Positions 1 to 6,131 of a stretch of DNA of 9,618 nucleotides are shown piece after piece (position 1 is the first letter of the stretch; each line of letters opens with the position of its first letter). This DNA comes from an uncultured Syntrophobacteraceae bacterium. Its GTDB lineage: Bacteria > Desulfobacterota > Syntrophobacteria > Syntrophobacterales > Syntrophobacteraceae. Below the pieces are notes generated by a model that searched no databases, was not told where the DNA came from, and worked only from the letters and a program-made list of their open reading frames with translations. Made by a program: the position numbers and the translations under genes. Location of the stretch: contig CALBZH010000063.1 of assembly GCA_937889795.1 (NCBI GenBank), forward strand, positions 1 through 9,618, written 5' to 3'.

Positions 1-174
1 ACAGTTACCTTGGTTCGCACCGGACAGGTCATTGGGACGGCAACCCCAGCCGCGGGCGCTTTTGCCATTCGCGCCCTAAACTCCAATGTGATCGCGGTCA
101 ACGGGGATCAGGTTCGCGCGACATCCACCGCCGGTGGGCTCAGTGCGCCCTTTCCAGTGAGAATCAGACAGTAA
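1..174 (+). CDS. C-terminal fragment of a probable Ig-like-domain secreted/surface protein
   Basis: An open frame enters from the left edge and stops at the TAA at 172-174, giving the last 57 residues of a protein whose start lies outside the window. The fragment has alternating short beta-strand-like segments. It begins with a T-V-T-L-V-R-T-G-Q-V-I-G-T-A pattern, has a central V-I-A-V-N-G-D-Q-V-R-A-T stretch, and ends in F-P-V-R-I-R-Q. This valine/threonine/glycine-rich pattern, with 'G-x-x-I-G-T-A-x-P' and 'G-D-x-V-x-A-T', is typical of the last strand pairs of bacterial Ig-like repeats in large secreted or surface proteins. There is no sorting motif or membrane anchor at the end. The domain call is from pattern only, and the full protein's role cannot be inferred. 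A strong hairpin follows the stop by 14 bases, and the next gene is also a secreted protein. Confidence 0.6.
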   Translation, partial: TVTLVRTGQVIGTATPAAGAFAIRALNSNVIAVNGDQVRATSTAGGLSAPFPVRIRQ

Positions 175-188
175 GAGCACGTTCGCTT

Positions 189-214
189 GGGGCTGGCGGC
201 ATACCGCCGGCCCC
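189..214 (+). terminator. Strong GC-rich hairpin after the first gene (terminator-like, no T-run)
   Basis: Bases 189-199 pair with 204-214 in an 11-bp stem with one G-T wobble (T194 with G209) and a four-base CATA loop. It starts 14 bases after the stop codon of the upstream gene and lies 60 bases before the next start codon. Stem strength and position suit a transcription end or an mRNA 3' stabiliser. No run of T follows on the plus strand, so a classical Rho-independent terminator is not proven. Confidence 0.5.
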
Positions 215-274
215 ACCTCTGGGGGTCCTTGAACGAGAAGGGATCCAGACGAAGCAACAGCATGGGAGGATAAA

Positions 275-1174
275 ATGAAGCGATTCCACAGGTCACTCGC
301 AGTGGCGGCGGCGCTCTTGGCGGCAATCATCGTGCAACAAGCGTACGCCATCGGCCCGCCGACCAAGCCAAACCCCATTCTCTTCGGCACGACAGGCGCC
401 TGCAACAGCGAGATTCAGGGAGGCCCCTGCACCACCCAAAGCACGTTGGTGCAGATCAACCCCGACACCGGGCAACTCATCAGGAAGATCGGCCCCGTGG
501 GCTATACGGTCAATGGGCTTGCCTGGGACCCCACGTCGGGTAAGCTCTACGCAACCACGCCGCCGGGAGACACGAAATTCCACGGCCTGATCACGATCAA
601 TCCCCTTACGGGGCGCGGTAAACCCGTCAATCCCAATGCGGTCAATTTTGGACTCGCCGGCGTCGGCTCGCCTGTTCATTCCATCGCCATCGATGTTTTC
701 GGCCACATGGTCGGCTGGTACGATGAATTCCCTCCCCCCGACTCTTACGTCCGGATTGACAAGCGCACCGGCATCGCCACGGAATTCGGGGATACCGACA
801 TCAACACGTCCCAGAACGGAGTCGCCTTCGGAGAGTTCAACCTCCTCTGGAACATCGACTCCCCCCGTCTTCAAGATAATGGCGAACTGACTCAGACCGC
901 CTACATCCTGAACCCCTTCGACGGGAAGCCGTTGTCTTCCAGACTTCTGACTCCGCCCACGGCCGCGGCCCTCGGCGATTTCAACCCCGCGGACAACCTC
1001 TACTACGGGCTCAATTTCGACACCTCCGCGCCGCGTCCATTTCCAACATTCATCGTGGTCGTCAACCCCATCGAGGGAACCGTGACGCCGTTTGGCCAAA
1101 CCGTCGACGACCTCCACACGCTCGCCTTCGTAAAGGGCCGTGCAATGCTGCCACCCTGGTGGTCCAACCCCTAA
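275..1174 (+). CDS. Secreted beta-propeller-like repeat protein of unknown function
   Basis: The protein has 299 residues. A GGGAGGA ribosome binding site at 264-270 sits four bases before the ATG. Residues 1-25 form a clear Sec signal peptide: K2-R3 and R6, a hydrophobic alanine/leucine/isoleucine core, then an A-Y-A cleavage site before I26. The mature part holds about five degenerate repeats at residues 58-94, 105-148, 158-195, 208-247 and 259-287. Each begins with a strand of the form (L/Y/I)-x-x-(I/L)-(N/D)-P-x-x-G and most continue to a G-(L/I/V)-A-(W/I/F) strand. This is the look of a blade repeat in a beta-propeller of the kind that reports 'value given by position or time'. Two cysteines (C43, C52) could form a disulfide. 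No catalytic motif is visible, and I do not recognise a named family. It probably acts in the periplasm or outside the cell. It is convergent with the sensor kinase gene. Confidence 0.85.
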   Translation: MKRFHRSLAVAAALLAAIIVQQAYAIGPPTKPNPILFGTTGACNSEIQGGPCTTQSTLVQINPDTGQLIRKIGPVGYTVNGLAWDPTSGKLYATTPPGDTKFHGLITINPLTGRGKPVNPNAVNFGLAGVGSPVHSIAIDVFGHMVGWYDEFPPPDSYVRIDKRTGIATEFGDTDINTSQNGVAFGEFNLLWNIDSPRLQDNGELTQTAYILNPFDGKPLSSRLLTPPTAAALGDFNPADNLYYGLNFDTSAPRPFPTFIVVVNPIEGTVTPFGQTVDDLHTLAFVKGRAMLPPWWSNP

Positions 1175-1209
1175 GGCTGAGCGGTCGTTTTCGCGCCATC
1201 ATGATCCAC

Positions 1210-1272
1210 GCCGGATGCCAGACGCTGAGCAGGAAATCCCCCGTCTCGAGGCGGTCAGATCTGACATCCGGC
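1210..1272. repeat. Inverted repeat between convergent genes, with an internal 12-bp palindrome
   Basis: In the 138-base gap between the two convergent genes, GCCGGATGCCAGA at 1210-1222 is matched in inverted orientation by TCTGACATCCGGC at 1260-1272, 13 bp with one mismatch and 37 bases between the arms. The right arm overlaps a perfect 12-bp palindrome, GTCAGATCTGAC, at 1254-1265. The position would suit a bidirectional transcription end, but the loop is long and there is no T-run on either side. A binding site is equally possible. Confidence 0.35.
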
Positions 1273-1312
1273 ATCACGACCACATGGATTCCAAGTCGGT
1301 CCGAGTGGAGCT

Positions 1313-3208
1313 TCAGGTGCTCAGGACGTCCCGCACCCTCTCGGCAAGGGACCGGATGGAAAAGGGCTTTTGAAGGTAAGGCACGCCGCCGTCCAGCACC
1401 CCGTGGTCGCCGACCACATCGACGGGGTAGCCCGACATGAAGATCACTTTCAGATCATGGCGCCGACCGTGCAGCCGTTGCCACAACTCCATGCCACTCA
1501 TGTTGGGCAGGACGACATCCGTCAGCAGCAGATCAAGGGGCCCCTCGTGCGCCTCCAGTATCTCCAGGGCCGCGAGGCCATCCTGAGCCTGGAGCACCCT
1601 GTAACCTTGACGCTTGAGAATTCGAACGGCGAGATCTCGAACCTGGTCTTCGTCTTCTACAATCAAGACCGTCTCGGTCCCGAAGCCAAGAGTCCCGTCA
1701 TCACCCATGGGCTTGGCCGGCAGGAGTGACTCCTGGGGCTTCGGGAAATACAGGTGAAACTGCGAGCCTCGTCCCGGCTCGCTCACCACCCGAATATGAC
1801 CTCCATGCTGCTTCACAATCCCGTACACGGTAGACAGCCCAAGACCCGTCCCCTTCCCGACCTCCCGAGTGGTAAAAAACGGGTCGAACACCCGGCGCAC
1901 GGTTTCCTGGTCCATGCCTTGACCCGTGTCGCTCATGAGCAGCATCACATAAGGCCCCACCTTGACGTCTTCATCGCCCCACGCTTCGCCGCCGAATGAG
2001 ACCTCCGCCGTCTCGATTCTCAGCGTACCACCGTGAGGCATGGCGTCCTGGGCATTCACGGCGAGGTTTAGAATGACCTGCTCGATCTGCGCCCGGTCCC
2101 CCAGAATCTGGCTGGCAGACGGTGAGAGTACCGGCTCGAGGACAATGTCCTCCCGGAGCGCGCGCCGCAGCATTCTTGTGAAAGAAGAGATCACTTCATT
2201 CAGATCCACGGGCTTGATCTCGAGTGTTTGCTTGCGTGCAAACGCGAGAAGCTGCGAAACAAGGTCCCTGCATCGGCGCGCGCACACGACGATCTGCTGC
2301 GCCATGGGCCGCGACGGATCGTTCGCCCCCAAGTCGTGGATCAGCATATCGCCGTAACCCAGGATGGGTGTGAGCATGTTATTGAATTCATGGGCGATCC
2401 CGCCCGCAAGGCGCCCGACCGATTCAAGCTTCTGGGATTGAAGGAGCTGCGCTTCGAGCTTCTGCTTCTCCGCTTCCGCCTGTCTTCGCTCGCTGATATC
2501 CCGCGTGACGCCCATGATTCCCACGGGCCTGCCCTCTTCATCACGAATGAAGGCTGCACGCAGCTCCGCCCAGAATTGAGAACCGTCCTTTCGACATTCC
2601 TGAATCTCCATGACTCGCGACCGGTTTGGATCCACTCCCGGCAGGCCATCCCGAGCCAACTCCTCGGAAAGAGCCCGGCTGAGCTGTTTGAAGGACTCCG
2701 GGGTTACGACGTCTTTGACCTGCAGGGAAAGCCATTCCTCCGCACTCCACTGATGGAGCTTGACGGCAGAAGGGCTCACATAGGTAAAGCTCATGCCCAA
2801 GTCCACGGACCAGATGACATCCGAAACATTGTCGGCGAGGAGCCGATATCGCTGCTCGCACGCCAGGGCCTCCGCTTTCCGACTATCCAGCAACTGCCTT
2901 TCAATCACCTCGAGCAAGGAGGCAGCCACAATCGAAAGCCATGGCACCATCCCGTCTGGAATTCCCAGGCGATACAGGCAGCGGCCCACGTACTCTCGGG
3001 AAGGCGTCGCCGCCCTCACGACCAGGACCCCCGCAAGCAAGTCCGCAACGGGTCCCGAGACCGAAGCCATGAAAGCATCCAGCCGGTGGTCGTTCTCAGA
3101 ATAGAGACAGAACGGACGGCGGCTGAGCTGATCCAGAGAAGGCTCTGGATCCAGGCGAAAGCCCTCGGGAGGAGGATCGGTCAGTGAGACGAGCTGAAAC
3201 AAAGCCAT
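1313..3208 (-). CDS. PAS-domain hybrid sensor histidine kinase with C-terminal receiver domain
   Basis: This is a 631-residue two-component hybrid kinase read on the minus strand. The start is supported by a GAGGTGAGG ribosome binding site just before the ATG. Residues 1-112 have no domain I recognise. A PAS domain spans about 113-240, ending in the usual G-V-T-R-D-I-S-E-R-R linker, followed by a short helical segment. The dimerisation/phosphoacceptor H-box is G-I-A-H-E-F-N-N with H273. The ATPase domain shows the N-box (N381-x3-N385-x2-D388), G1 (D427-T-G-Q-G431), the F-box F-D-P-F-F-T-T (441-447) and G2 (G451-K-G-T-G-L-G-L). The receiver domain (about 512-628) has E518/D519, phosphoacceptor D564, S592 and K614, so both modules look active. 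There is no transmembrane helix, hence a probable soluble cytoplasmic sensor. No dedicated response regulator lies in the window, and the signal is unknown. It is divergent from the acyl-CoA cluster, so a regulatory link is possible but unproven. Confidence 0.93.
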   Translation of the reverse strand: MALFQLVSLTDPPPEGFRLDPEPSLDQLSRRPFCLYSENDHRLDAFMASVSGPVADLLAGVLVVRAATPSREYVGRCLYRLGIPDGMVPWLSIVAASLLEVIERQLLDSRKAEALACEQRYRLLADNVSDVIWSVDLGMSFTYVSPSAVKLHQWSAEEWLSLQVKDVVTPESFKQLSRALSEELARDGLPGVDPNRSRVMEIQECRKDGSQFWAELRAAFIRDEEGRPVGIMGVTRDISERRQAEAEKQKLEAQLLQSQKLESVGRLAGGIAHEFNNMLTPILGYGDMLIHDLGANDPSRPMAQQIVVCARRCRDLVSQLLAFARKQTLEIKPVDLNEVISSFTRMLRRALREDIVLEPVLSPSASQILGDRAQIEQVILNLAVNAQDAMPHGGTLRIETAEVSFGGEAWGDEDVKVGPYVMLLMSDTGQGMDQETVRRVFDPFFTTREVGKGTGLGLSTVYGIVKQHGGHIRVVSEPGRGSQFHLYFPKPQESLLPAKPMGDDGTLGFGTETVLIVEDEDQVRDLAVRILKRQGYRVLQAQDGLAALEILEAHEGPLDLLLTDVVLPNMSGMELWQRLHGRRHDLKVIFMSGYPVDVVGDHGVLDGGVPYLQKPFSIRSLAERVRDVLST

Positions 3209-3736
3209 GCCCTCACCTCAGAAGAACAGAAAACGGGAGGTGCTCCCAACCAGCCACGGAACAGAGCACAATGTCTCCTAACAACAGCGCACGAAAAACC
3301 AGGTCTTTGGACGGATCACGAAGGCAGCTCAACACCCCCACAGTGCTCGCTCATTATAGAGCTTCCGCCCCTCCAGGTGCAACGTCTCATTTCTAGCAGG
3401 ACATCCCGCCTCACCCGAAACCTCTCACCTTCATGGTTCGTAACGGTCGAATTTGCCGTGTCCGCGGCAGAACCCCCATTTTCCGTTTTGCTCTTGGGCC
3501 GCAAATTTGATATTGACAAAACTTGTTTGTGGATCTTGACTCGACTGCCCATTCCTTGCCGGCTTCCTTCTCCATCTCTTCATCGGCTGCATGCGGTTGA
3601 GGTTCACGGGACCATTCTGCTGTGTTTCGAGCACATATTGGGGTTGCCTGGTGAGCAGGCGGGGAAGTCCTCGGCTGGCTTGGAATCCCAGGCGAAGGTT
3701 GAGTTCGGTAGGCTCATTCCTGAAGGGAGATTCAGA
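3209..3736. other. Divergent intergenic region between kinase and acyl-CoA dehydrogenase genes
   Basis: These 528 bases separate two divergent genes and must hold both promoters. I see no convincing small gene. The reading frame of the dehydrogenase stays open back to 3377, but that stretch has no matching family sequence and no ribosome binding site. The part around 3500-3535 is noticeably AT-richer than its surroundings and carries the only good promoter-like box, described separately. The remainder up to 3720 would be a leader of about 200 bases if transcription starts there. No riboswitch or attenuator fold was recognised. Confidence 0.6.
3513..3530 (+). promoter_or_regulatory. Candidate -35 box inside an inverted-repeat operator
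   Basis: TTGACA at 3513-3518 is a perfect sigma-70 -35 hexamer lying in a locally AT-rich stretch about 220 bases ahead of the dehydrogenase start. It overlaps a two-fold symmetric site, ACAAA (3516-3520), five bases, TTTGT (3526-3530). A repressor bound there would block the -35 box. No good TATAAT-like -10 is found 16-18 bases downstream, so the promoter assignment is weak. The inverted repeat itself is plain to see but short enough to occur by chance. Confidence 0.3.
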
Positions 3737-4921
3737 ATGGATTTTCAGTTGACAGACGAACAGCGCATGATCAAGGAGACCGTTTACAAGTGGGCCGTTA
3801 ATGAGCTGGGACCCATCCAGGAAAAGATTGACGACGACGATTGGTTTCCCCCTGATTTCTTCAAAAAATGCGCGGAAATCGGCATCTTGGGCATCACGAT
3901 GGACGAGAAGTACGGCGGCCTGGGAGGCGATGTTCTCATGCAGGCCCTCGCCATCGAGGAAATGAGCCGCATCTGCCCCGCCCTTGCCATGAGCTATGGA
4001 GCCCATTCGAATCTCTGCGCCAACAATATCCACAAGAATGCCAATGAAGCCCTGAAAGAAAAGTACCTCCCCCCACTGATCCAGGGCGAAAAGATCGGGG
4101 CCCTGGGCTTGACCGAGCCCAATGCGGGCTCCGACGCCATGAGCATCCGCACCCGTGCCGTGAAGATGGGTGACAAATATATTTTGAACGGATCCAAGAT
4201 TTTTATCACCAACGGCCCCGTGGCCGACACGCTTCTCGTCTACGCCAAGACGTCCCCCGATCTGGGAGCCAAGGGTATCAGCGCCTTCATCGTGGAAAAG
4301 GAGTTTCCTGGTTTTTCGGTGTCCCGGAAGCTGAAGAAGTGCGGCATGCGCGGCTCCCCAACGGCCGAGCTTCTGTTCGAGAACTGCGAGGTACCGGCGG
4401 AGAACCTCGTTGGCAAGGAAAACATGGGCGTGCACGTCATGACGAGCGGCCTCGACATCGAGCGAATCGTCCTCGCCGCCGGGTCCGTGGGCATGGCGCA
4501 GCAGGCTCTGGAATACTCCATTCGCTACTCGGTCGAGCGTGAGCAGTTCGGTCAGCCCATCGCCAATTTCCAGATGATCCAGCAGAAGCTGGCTGACATG
4601 TACGCCCGCACGGAAGCGGCGCGGCTGCTGGTGTACAAGGCAGCGATCATGGCCCAGGGCGCGGCGAGGGGTGGTAAGGGTACCGAGCTGACCCGGCTGG
4701 CGGCTGCGGCGATCCTGTTTGCCGGCGAGACGGCCACCTGGGTGTGCGACCAGGGCATTCAGATCCACGGCGGCTACGGCTACTGCCTGGAGTTCCCCGT
4801 TCAGAAGCTGTGGCGCGACGCGAAGCTCTATGAGATCGGGGCCGGGACCAGCGAAATCCGCCGCATGATCATCGCCCGCGAGCTGACCCGGGAAGAATTC
4901 GCCCGCAAAGCTCAGCGCTAG
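3737..4921 (+). CDS. liuA: Acyl-CoA dehydrogenase, isovaleryl-CoA dehydrogenase type
   Basis: This 394-residue FAD flavoprotein is of usual family length. It would oxidise isovaleryl-CoA to 3-methylcrotonyl-CoA and pass electrons to electron-transfer flavoprotein. The start at 3737 is chosen because family homology begins at M-D-F-Q-L-T-D-E-Q and a GAAGGGAG site lies at 3722-3729. Visible motifs are S-Y-G-A-H-S-N-L-C (86-94), FAD-binding L-T-E-P-N-A-G-S-D (125-133), I-T-N-G (157-160) and the dimer-contact R268-E-Q-F-G. The catalytic base position is diagnostic. There is a glutamate in helix G (S-G-L-D-I-E242-R), as in isovaleryl-CoA and long-chain dehydrogenases, while the C-terminal motif reads Y-E-I-G-A369-G-T-S-E, with alanine where short- and medium-chain enzymes carry the base. 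Together with the hydratase, carboxylase and lyase-like genes downstream this supports leucine/isovalerate catabolism. A related branched-chain acyl-CoA substrate is the alternative. Confidence 0.9.
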   Translation: MDFQLTDEQRMIKETVYKWAVNELGPIQEKIDDDDWFPPDFFKKCAEIGILGITMDEKYGGLGGDVLMQALAIEEMSRICPALAMSYGAHSNLCANNIHKNANEALKEKYLPPLIQGEKIGALGLTEPNAGSDAMSIRTRAVKMGDKYILNGSKIFITNGPVADTLLVYAKTSPDLGAKGISAFIVEKEFPGFSVSRKLKKCGMRGSPTAELLFENCEVPAENLVGKENMGVHVMTSGLDIERIVLAAGSVGMAQQALEYSIRYSVEREQFGQPIANFQMIQQKLADMYARTEAARLLVYKAAIMAQGAARGGKGTELTRLAAAAILFAGETATWVCDQGIQIHGGYGYCLEFPVQKLWRDAKLYEIGAGTSEIRRMIIARELTREEFARKAQR

Positions 4922-4927
4922 AAGCCG

Positions 4928-4994
4928 GTTTCCCGACCCGAAGTACACGGCCACACAGCAGCGGGCTCGCTAGGCGAGCCAAGCACCGGGAAAC
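4928..4994 (+). terminator. Nested hairpins just after the dehydrogenase gene
   Basis: GGCTCGC (4964-4970) and GCGAGCC (4974-4980) form a perfect 7-bp stem with a three-base loop. They are enclosed by GTTTCCCG (4928-4935) and CGGGAAAC (4987-4994), an 8-bp outer stem. The structure begins seven bases after the dehydrogenase stop. There is no T-run, so it may be a weak terminator or a 3' end stabiliser that separates expression of the dehydrogenase from the rest of the cluster. Its right side touches the palindromic element that follows. Confidence 0.4.
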
Positions 4995-5106
4995 GTCATT
5001 CCGGCAATTGTTAAGCCGGAATCCACACCAACTCTTGGAACTGCATGGATCCCGGCTGAAGTTTGTCCCGGCAGGTTTTAAGCCGGGAGACTGCCGGGAT
5101 GACGTT
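4992..5106. repeat. Palindromic element with 14-bp terminal inverted repeats (REP/MITE-like)
   Basis: AACGTCATTCCGGC at 4992-5005 and GCCGGGATGACGTT at 5093-5106 are terminal inverted repeats differing at one position, which is a G-T wobble in a folded strand. Inside are further copies of the same CCGG-cored half-site. GCCGGAAT at 5015-5022 makes an 8-bp stem with 4998-5005. TGGATCCCGGC at 5046-5056 is inverted relative to GCCGGAATCCA at 5015-5025. TCCCGGC at 5066-5072 and GCCGGGA at 5082-5088 make a third hairpin. Two of the loops end in TTAA. The element is too short to code. Its build, symmetrical and modular in an intergenic gap, is what dispersed palindromic repeats of bacterial chromosomes look like. 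I infer, but cannot show from one window, that other copies exist. The rest of the 387-base gap (5107-5308) shows only the ribosome binding site of the next gene. Confidence 0.7.
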
Positions 5107-5308
5107 CACTTCGATTACGGACATCCTGCTGTGTGGCGGCACACTGAACCGAGAAACGAGCTGATGCAACTGCCAGCAGGGTCACGCAGAGACGCAACAA
5201 GGTAGAGCGCCAAGCCGGTGCACTGCCCACCTCGCCTCTGCATGACTCCGTCTCAACCGGTCGTATCACTGCCGAATCGCTCACCCTAGAGTTGGAAGGG
5301 ACTCGTCT

Positions 5309-6091
5309 ATGGAAGAACAACTGGTCCTCGAAGAGCGGAAAGACCAAGTCGCCATCCTCACGCTCAACCGCCCCGATGCCATGAACTCGCTCAATTTCGG
5401 CATGCTCCGCGCTCTCAAAGCCAAGATGGAAGCCCTGCAGTTCGATCCCGACGTCCGTGTCGTCATCGTGACCGGAGCGGGCGGGAAATCCTTCTGCGCC
5501 GGCGCCGACCTGAAAGAGCGTGCTTCCCTCTCGGAAGTGCAGGTTAAGGAATTCATCCTCACCATCCGGGGCTTGTTCTCATTCATCGAGAACCTGCCCA
5601 AGCCCGTGATCGCCGCCGTGAATGGGATTGCCTTGGGAGGCGGCACGGAGCTGGCGCTGGCCTGTGATCTCAGGATCGTGTCCTCGACGGCCTCGATGGG
5701 CCTCACCGAAACACGCCTGGCCATCATTCCGGGGGCGGGCGGAACCCAGCGGCTGCCCCGACTCGTCGGCCGCGGCAAAGCCAAGGAGCTTATCTTCACG
5801 GGCCGTCGTGTCGACGCCCAGGAAGCTCTCCAGATCGGCCTGGTGAACAAGGTGGCAGCGCCCGAAGCCCTGCTCGACGAATGTCTCGCCATGGCGGCCA
5901 TGATCTGCGAAACCGGCCCCATCGCCATCCAGCAGGCGAAATACGCCATCAACCACGGGCTCGAAACGGACATCAACACCGGCCTGGCCATTGAATCCAA
6001 CGCCTATTGGATCACGATCCCGACCGAGGATCGTCTGGAAGGGCTGGCCTCCTTCAGAGAAAAACGAAAGCCCGTCTACAAGGGCAGGTAG
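5309..6091 (+). CDS. liuC: Enoyl-CoA hydratase, methylglutaconyl-CoA hydratase (AUH/LiuC) type
   Basis: This is a 260-residue crotonase-fold enzyme of standard length. A GGAAGGG site (5294-5300) lies eight bases before the ATG. It would hydrate 3-methylglutaconyl-CoA to HMG-CoA. Oxyanion-hole motifs are F-C-A-G-A-D-L (62-68) and A-L-G-G-G-T-E (108-114). Both acid/base glutamates of true hydratases are present: E114 in G-G-G-T-E-L-A-L-A-C-D and E134 in L-T-E-T-R-L-A-I-I-P-G-A-G-G-T-Q-R-L-P. The F-C-A-G-A-D-L-K-E-R-A string, the N-x-G-x-E-x-D-x-x-T-G-L-A-I-E segment (215-229) and the tail I-P-T-E-D-R-L-E-G-L-A-S-F-R-E-K-R resemble human AUH, the 3-methylglutaconyl-CoA hydratase, as I recall it. 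That is more specific than a generic beta-oxidation hydratase. The carboxyltransferase gene starts 40 bases downstream, so the two are surely co-transcribed. A broader enoyl-CoA specificity cannot be excluded. Confidence 0.88.
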   Translation: MEEQLVLEERKDQVAILTLNRPDAMNSLNFGMLRALKAKMEALQFDPDVRVVIVTGAGGKSFCAGADLKERASLSEVQVKEFILTIRGLFSFIENLPKPVIAAVNGIALGGGTELALACDLRIVSSTASMGLTETRLAIIPGAGGTQRLPRLVGRGKAKELIFTGRRVDAQEALQIGLVNKVAAPEALLDECLAMAAMICETGPIAIQQAKYAINHGLETDINTGLAIESNAYWITIPTEDRLEGLASFREKRKPVYKGR

Positions 6092-6131
6092 GCAGCAGCC
6101 ACGCACACGTCGATGTCGAAAAGGACGGAAC

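Noticed and set aside
3377..3736. 120-codon upstream extension of the acyl-CoA dehydrogenase
   Set aside because: Family similarity starts at the methionine at 3737, which has its own ribosome binding site. The upstream part resembles no protein and covers the likely promoter.
3431..4954. Long open frame (507 codons) on the minus strand opposite the acyl-CoA dehydrogenase
   Set aside because: It lies wholly over a strongly conserved gene, has no recognisable protein features, and is explained by GC-rich codon use in the real gene. The same holds for minus-strand frames at 6147-7835 and 7964-9118, and for the plus-strand frame at 2228-3187 opposite the kinase.
4992..5106. CRISPR array
   Set aside because: The repeated units are inverted palindromic half-sites of uneven spacing, with no regular direct repeats and spacers and no cas genes nearby.
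5991..6131. 47-codon upstream extension of the carboxyltransferase
   Set aside because: It overlaps the end of the hydratase gene in another frame, reads as low-quality Arg/Pro-rich sequence, and a better start with a ribosome binding site exists at 6132.
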